The position numbers were made by a program, and so were the translations under genes. Below the pieces are notes generated by a model. The model had not been told where the DNA came from. It saw only the letters and a list, made by a program, of their open reading frames with translations, and searched no databases. Shown piece by piece: positions 30,576 to 36,108 of a stretch of 36,108 nt of DNA; the first letter of the stretch is position 1, and each line of letters starts with the position of its first letter. The stretch is from Paulinella micropora (lineage: Eukaryota > Cercozoa > Imbricatea > Euglyphida). The stretch lies in assembly GCA_009731375.1 (NCBI GenBank), contig BJOX01000203.1, forward strand, positions 399,347-435,454. The letters are read 5' to 3'.

Positions 30576-30775
30576 GATCCACCGCCCAGACGAGGAGCGG
30601 TACGAGGAATCCACTCGTCATCATCATCTACACGCTTCTGTTTCTTCTTCTGCTTGTTTCCCCTTCCTCCTTTCTTCTTCCTCTTCAAAGAAGAAGAAGA
30701 AAAAGAAGGCTGAGAAGAAGAAGCAGCAGAAGAAGAAGCAGCAGAAGAAGAAAGAGGAAGACGGTAAATTCCCAT
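30576..30775 (-). CDS. 5' exon of a gene with a nuclear-localisation-like N terminus
   Basis: ATG at 30775 opens 66 codons and two bases ending GGATC before a strong donor GTAAGT at 30575. The N terminus is Ser/Ala-rich and is followed by LKRKKKGGRGNKQKKKQKR and an acidic VDDDDEW. This resembles a nuclear or nucleolar protein N terminus. The rest of the gene would lie to the left, beyond the gap and the tandem repeat, and is not recognisable there. Part of the composition comes from (CTT)-like repeats, so caution is needed. Confidence 0.45.
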
Positions 30776-31387
30776 AAAGCAGGCTAGCTAATAGCGTAAA
30801 AACGATGTGCCTCGATGTGTTACATTTCTGCTGTGCCTCCGACTGACCTTGGCCCTGGCAGAGATACAGCCTCCGACCGATGCGCAGTGGCCCTCAGTTG
30901 AGAGTCTGGCAGACGCCAGCTCTCACTCAGTTTCGAAGCCACTCACTTCACATTGCAGCCTGACTCCTTCTCATTTTCCTACCCCCTCCTTCCGTTAGGC
31001 TCCTCGCAGGGAACGCACTAACAAGGCTCATATCAATAACACGATGGCCAGGACAATTTGAAGGTCCGGGAAGGGAAACTAGCCTGTTAACCGGAGGCTC
31101 CGGGATCCCAGTTGTCTACCATCATTTTACTGAGATCCAAAAGAACCAAAAAGGAACTTGAACCAACCTCACCAAATTTAATATATAAACATAAAGGCAA
31201 TTTGCCACCAGTACCAGAAAATATTAATACCATGGTATGTAAAATAGGAATAATTACTAAGTATTAAGTATTAGTAATAGGAGTGAAGATACCGTGACTG
31301 TACGGTTATGCTGTAGTGGACTAGGATCTAATTAATTTGTCCAATTGTACTAGTATTACTACTGCTATTACTACTGCTACTACTCAG

Positions 31388-31437
<50 letters not shown>

Positions 31438-32520
31438 GCAACTACTACTACTACTATTAATACTACTGCTACTACTACTACTACTACTGCTGCTACTGCT
31501 ACTGCTTTTGCTAAAGCTTTCAGTACCGAAAATATCTCAATAAACGAAGTGGCATCTATGCTAGTAACTGGTATTCACCTGCTCGGACTCGACAAGACAG
31601 GACTCAATGCAGCCATAGTGTTCTTCATTAAGAGTTCGTTTGTATTGACCACTAAGTCTTGCCGGGATGTATACAGACTCACAACTATGTAAGCCGGTTG
31701 ATTAATCTACCGGTGACGCCTGGTAGAGGAAACGGTGTCTTCAATCCCTAGTTGACCTACATTCTAAGGATGTATGCCTTGGAGCTGCTGCTACATCTAG
31801 TAGCAGATCTAGAAAAACTGGAGGCAACTGCGGTCTGTGTCACACCAAACTGACACGAAAAAAAGGGAAGCCTTCAAAACATAGTTCCTCAACCACTGCG
31901 TAAATAGTTGTGGGTGAAGTAGGAAGGACGACTCGAAAATATCGAGAAGGAAGCTGCAGCAAAAAGAAGGAGAAGAGTGAGCCTTCGGGTCAGAAGGACA
32001 TCAAATCAATTGTTTTAGGGATTTGAACCACAAAATCCCCACATCAGGCAAGCATTGCTATAAGCCTAGCGGTGTGCGCGCAAGGTGCTTTGTAAGTGCA
32101 GGTGTGAGCCCAACTAGCCTACCTACCTCGCTGCCCACTTCTCTGCTACTATTACTACTACTTCTGCGCTACTGCTACTACCAATTCTCAAGCCTGAAAT
32201 TCGACGGGTCGTACCTGTGTCTTGGACTGCAGCTCAAGACTCGTGCTTTTTAATTTGGACACCACATCCTTCACCTCCTTCGAATACCATTCTGCGCGGA
32301 GGAGTATCGCAACACACCAGAAAAAAACAGTGATTTTCCCAACCAAGAGAGCGACCCCCGCATGGACTTCCCTACCAGACGACTATAAGCAAATCTTCTT
32401 ACAGCGGCCGGTCACCAAAGAGCCCTCGCTGCGCAAACGGAACCAACAAGACATCTAGGGCGACCACGCGGCTCCACTCGTGATCGAGGCTCCCCGAACT
32501 CCTGTAGCTGAGACGCAGGC
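30776..32520. other. Interval without supported genes, with a (CTA)n microsatellite
   Basis: A (CTA)n tract lies at about 31360-31505 and another short one at 32148-32180. The flanking sequence is not repetitive and looks like a transposon tail or untranslated region. The plus frames at 32023-32253 and 32222-32458 have no motif. I see no splice-linked coding structure. Confidence 0.45.
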
Positions 32521-32545
32521 ACGATCGCTTTAGGCGCTTATACCG

Positions 32546-32616
<71 letters not shown>

Positions 32617-32827
32617 AAGAAAAAAAAAGAGAGAAAGAGAGAAATCGCTGTGACGGTGGTCGTTAGTTTCTCCCTACACCTCCCCGTCGTGGGTTCTGTA
32701 GTGATCTGAATAGAATTTTACTTTGACTAGAGGCACATGTTCTATCTATCTATCTGCTAAGACTAAGCGCTTAAAATTATTATTTATTGCACTTAAGAAC
32801 TGAACGTCTCGTAGATAGATAGTTAGT

Positions 32828-32878
<51 letters not shown>

Positions 32879-33253
32879 GTTCCTGCCCTCACTCGAGGCT
32901 GGCGGCGGCGATAGAGAGCATCCGATTAACGAATGGGAAATCATAACCAAAACAACCCAGACTCCAGCCGTGACACTGCAGCATCAAGACGAAAGAAAAC
33001 CTAAGCACAGCAGACGAGGAACAGGAAACATCTAAACCAACAGCTTAGCCAAGGTCACAACAACAAGAGAAACAACTTGAAGGGCAACAAGAGCAAGGCT
33101 CTACTCATTGGAGGAAGGTCTGCCTGCCCAATCCGCCAAGCCGCCAAACATGCTCCATAACCCACGACATGGACTCGAAGGAAGCTTTAAGTGTAAACCA
33201 AATATAAGCCACTAAACAAGCTCACAGCGCACTGCGCGCTCTGTCTCTCTCTC

Positions 33254-33331
<78 letters not shown>

Positions 33332-33403
33332 CTTTTTCTTTTTCTTTTCTTTCTTTCTTTCTTTTTCTTGCTTTTTTCTTTTTCTCTATCTCTCTCAGGC
33401 TAT

Positions 33404-33449
<46 letters not shown>

Positions 33450-33450
33450 T
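32521..33450. repeat. Microsatellite-rich interval: (GA)n, (TAGA)n, (CT)n
   Basis: (GA)n at 32548-32644, (TAGA)n at about 32812-32878, (CT)n at 33239-33327 and 33403-33444. Between them is unique sequence without a gene. Confidence 0.85.
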
Positions 33451-34286
33451 CTCCTTCCTTCCTTCCTTGCCCTCCCCCCTCCCTCTTAGAGACTCTATCT
33501 TTCTCTTGCGCCGCACTGTACATATATTATTATTATGCATGTAGATATGCATGTATACATATAAAAAACCATCATTATGCATCTATCTACGCGTTCATAC
33601 ACATATACATGCAGAGATGATATACATAGAATAACATATATGTCTTCATGCGAAGGCCAGTAAGTATGTATGTACGTATATGTATTTTTGTATGCACATG
33701 TATATATTAAGTAATATGTATATATTCCATTGGAAAATGTCTATATGTGTGCGCAGACCAAAGCATAGAAAGTATTCTGGATGTAGATTAAATACATATG
33801 TGTGAGAGAGAGACTGTAGCAGTATTACTAGTTGTGGAGCATGTGTAGTGGCTGGTGGCGGGTGGTGATTGGGAGAAAAATTCGGCAGGGGAGCATCGGA
33901 GGGGAGAAAGAGGCCATGGTGGGGCATCGGAGGGGAGAAAAAAGCAAGAGTGGGGCATTGGAGGGAAAAAGTCATTGTGGGGCATCGGAGTGAGAAAAAG
34001 GCAATTGTGGGGCATCGAAGGGGAAGAAGGCGACTGGCTGGCTAACCTTCCTTAGGCTTGTGGCAGTGGGCTGTGGAGCATGTGTGGTGGTTGGTGGCGG
34101 ACGGTGGTTGAGACTAGACTAGACTAGACTAGACTAGACTGGACGTGGGTTGGCTGGCTACCCTTCCTTTGGGTCGATAACGACCGTCGTTCCGTGCCAA
34201 CCTCCCCAATGCAGCGCGCCCTCGGTCAGCGGAATTTCAAAGCCTTCACCAAACGTAGCCAGCCCCAGCCTCGACCAGCCAGCTGC
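33451..34286. repeat. Minisatellite and duplicated block
   Basis: Five diverged copies of a unit of about 30 bp containing GGGGCATCGGAGGGGAGAAA lie at 33885-34025. A block with GTGGAGCATGTGT(A/G)GTGG occurs at 33834 and 34072. A (GACTA)n run stands at 34110-34141. No gene is supported. Confidence 0.7.
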
Positions 34287-34291
34287 CGATC

Positions 34292-34344
<53 letters not shown>

Positions 34345-34382
34345 AAAGATAAATAGATAGATAGATAGATAGATAGATAGAT
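34287..34382. repeat. (GATA)n microsatellite
   Basis: About 24 units of GATA with three interruptions. The interval 34383-34785 to its right shows no gene. Confidence 0.9.
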
Positions 34383-34785
34383 GGATAAATACACACATGA
34401 ATACCATCAAATTGAGGAGTTCCTAGTTCTTAAGTACAATGAACAAACTTCGTTCTTAGCAGTTTTTGCTTGTGCAGCAGCTCGTTTGCAAGTTCTCATG
34501 AAGCGCTTACTAATGAGCTACGCCACGGATTGTGGGCGCAAGGATTAATTGACTGAGAACTGAGCGTTTGAAGTCCATGTCCCTGATACATAAGAACTAG
34601 GACGATCAAGTAGCAGCCACAAGCCCGCACCCGCGCCACCCCAGCGCTTCCTGGCTGCTGGCCTGATTGGCTTGCCTTGCTCTGTTTCATAACATTATCT
34701 TGCTGCGTAGAAGCAGAGGAATGAGAATAAGGAGAGGGAAAAGAGGGAAAAGAAGGAGGAGGAGGGGGAGGAGCAGCAGCAGCAG

Positions 34786-34791
34786 CAGCAG

Positions 34792-34823
<32 letters not shown>

Positions 34824-34838
34824 TAAGAAGAAGAAGTA

Positions 34839-34869
<31 letters not shown>

Positions 34870-34921
34870 AAGAAGAAGAAGAAGAAGAAGAAGGAGAAGA
34901 AGAAGAAGAAGAAGAAGAAGA
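34786..34921. repeat. (AAG)n microsatellite
   Basis: Interrupted AAG triplets. Translated they give poly-Arg, poly-Ser or poly-Leu, which are not genes. Confidence 0.9.
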
Positions 34922-34944
34922 TTGTTCTTTTTCTTCTTCTGATC

Positions 34945-35275
34945 TAGCTGACAGAGCAAGGAGGCAGCTAACAGAGCAAGAAGGCAGATGACAGAGCAAG
35001 GAGGCAGCTAACAGAGCAAGGAGGCAGCTAACAGAGCAAGGGGGCAGATGACAGAGCAAAGAGGCAGCTGACAGAGCAAGGAGGCAGCTGACAGAGCAAG
35101 GAGGCAGATGACAGAGCAAGGAGGCAGATGACAGAGCAAGGAGGCAGATGACAGAGCAAGGAGGCAGATGACAGAGCAAGGAGGCAGCTGACAGAGCAAG
35201 GAGGCAGATGACAGAGCAAGGAGGCAGATGACAGAGCAAGGAGGCAGATGACAGAGCAAGGAGGCAGATGACAGA
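34945..35275. repeat. 20-bp minisatellite, about 16 copies
   Basis: The unit AGATGACAGAGCAAGGAGGC, with A/C and G/A variants at a few positions, runs without spacers. The period is strictly 20 bp. Confidence 0.92.
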
Positions 35276-35342
35276 TAAGGAGATAGATAGATAGATATGG
35301 ATAGATAGATAGAAAGATAGATAGATAGAAAGATAGATAGAT

Positions 35343-35383
<41 letters not shown>

Positions 35384-35880
35384 TAGATAGATAGCGGAGC
35401 ACGAAGGCAAGGAGAAGATAAATCAATAGATCAGATAGGTCAGATAGGTCAGATAGAACAGATAGAATAGATAGATTAGATAGATTAGATAGATTAGATA
35501 GATTTGATAGATCAGATAAAATTAGATAAGATTAGATAGTTTAGATAGATCAGATAGATTAGATAAGATTAGATAAGATTAGATAAGATTAGATAGGTTA
35601 GATAGTTTAGATAGTTTAGATAGATTAGATAAGATTAGATAGTTCAGATAGGCCATTAGATAAGATTAGATAAGATTAGATAAGATTAGATAAAATTGGA
35701 TAGGTCAGATAGATTAGATAGATTAGATAAATCAGATAGATCAGATAGATCAGATATCAGATAGATTAGATAGATTAGATAGATCGGATAGATCGGATAG
35801 ATCAGAAAGATCAGATATATTAGACAGATTAGGTCAGACAGACTAGATATAGATAAGATGTATCAGGCAGATAAGATAGA
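35276..35880. repeat. GATA-derived array with higher-order variants
   Basis: It starts as GATA with AAAGATAG interruptions and passes into TCAGATAGA, TTAGATAGA and an AGATAAGATT 10-mer in short blocks. The change of unit along the array suggests successive local expansions. Confidence 0.9.
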
Positions 35881-36108
35881 TAGAAGGGTGCGGACAGTAT
35901 ACGGAGAGTGCGTTCAGGTCTTGCAGGTTCACCCCCAACACACTGGCGTAGTCTACTCCAGGACAACACATGGGCGTATTAGTTAATATATGAACCTTAC
36001 CATGCAGACTTGCATGCACACCTTCGGGCATATAATATTATAAGTATGCATATCAAGACATTTTTTGCGGTTTGAGGTGCAGTTCACCGACACCACCAGT
36101 TGCCTTCC
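35881..36108. other. Non-repetitive end of window, no gene seen
   Basis: Unique sequence after the GATA array. The minus frame at 35843-36031 has no recognisable motif. Confidence 0.4.

Noticed and set aside
30807-30998. Small secreted protein with a signal-like N terminus
   Set aside because: It needs a GTG start, has no motif beyond the hydrophobic run, and is only 63 codons in a region without other coding signs.
32010-32100. tRNA gene or tRNA-derived SINE on the minus strand (GGTTCAAATCC box)
   Set aside because: A B-box-like sequence is present, but the T-stem pairs poorly and no convincing anticodon arm or A box can be placed.
32222-32458. Plus ORF of 78 codons
   Set aside because: No recognisable domain and no support from neighbours; kept out as a gene.
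34945-35275. Possible CRISPR array
   Set aside because: The 20-bp units follow each other directly without spacers; it is a minisatellite in a eukaryotic sequence.

Overview
The window is a piece of a eukaryotic nuclear genome. It has spliced genes with GT/AG introns, several kinds of retrotransposon, a relic of a protein-primed DNA polymerase element, and long microsatellites. The best host guess is a stramenopile of brown-alga type. That rests on a ROCO-family gene (LRR, ROC GTPase, COR) with a C-terminal TIR domain, whose leucine-rich repeats are each carried on a separate exon of identical length. This is inference from gene style, not a taxonomic test.

Layout. 866-5638 (minus): a DIRS/Ngaro-like tyrosine-recombinase retrotransposon with gag, RT-RNase H and tyrosine recombinase, all open apart from an assembly gap inside gag. 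6221-10736 (plus): a decayed Polinton/adintovirus-type element with a small AP2-like ORF, a small zinc-finger ORF and a protein-primed family B DNA polymerase broken by about six frameshifts and five stops. 10985-12743 (minus): a frameshifted gag of another retroelement. 12744-14562: non-coding, AT-rich, with a foldback element and a hairpin. 14563-21501 (minus): the ROCO-TIR gene, with its LRR exons at 19.4-21.5 kb. 21900-27009 (minus): a decayed Ty3/Gypsy-like retroelement. 28201-29943 (plus): a three-exon gene of unknown function whose second intron is almost wholly microsatellite. 29944-36108: tandem repeats, minisatellites and microsatellites with one recognisable 5' exon (30576-30775, minus).

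The most interesting part is 19363-20486. Four times, a plus-strand LRR exon and a minus-strand LRR exon lie tail to tail and share one GGTACC palindrome that supplies the splice donor on both strands. Two to three GC-rich hairpins of the GCTACCGCGCGGTAGC type lie between or beside these pairs. All four paired minus-strand exons, and a fifth at 21418-21501, are exactly 84 nt, open and in phase 0, and read towards the ROC-COR-TIR part. The plus-strand partners are partly broken. This looks like a set of exchangeable LRR exon cassettes next to an immune-receptor-like gene, in which inversion about a palindrome would replace one exon by another without harming splicing. The mechanism is inference; the geometry is read directly from the sequence.

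Cautions. Most N gaps with non-repetitive flanks (4.93, 16.85, 19.28 and 23.9 kb) have near-identical sequence on both sides, so they look like unmerged contig overlaps rather than missing sequence. The ROC exon has an in-frame TGA and at least one frame change, so this ROCO copy may be a pseudogene or need an extra intron.
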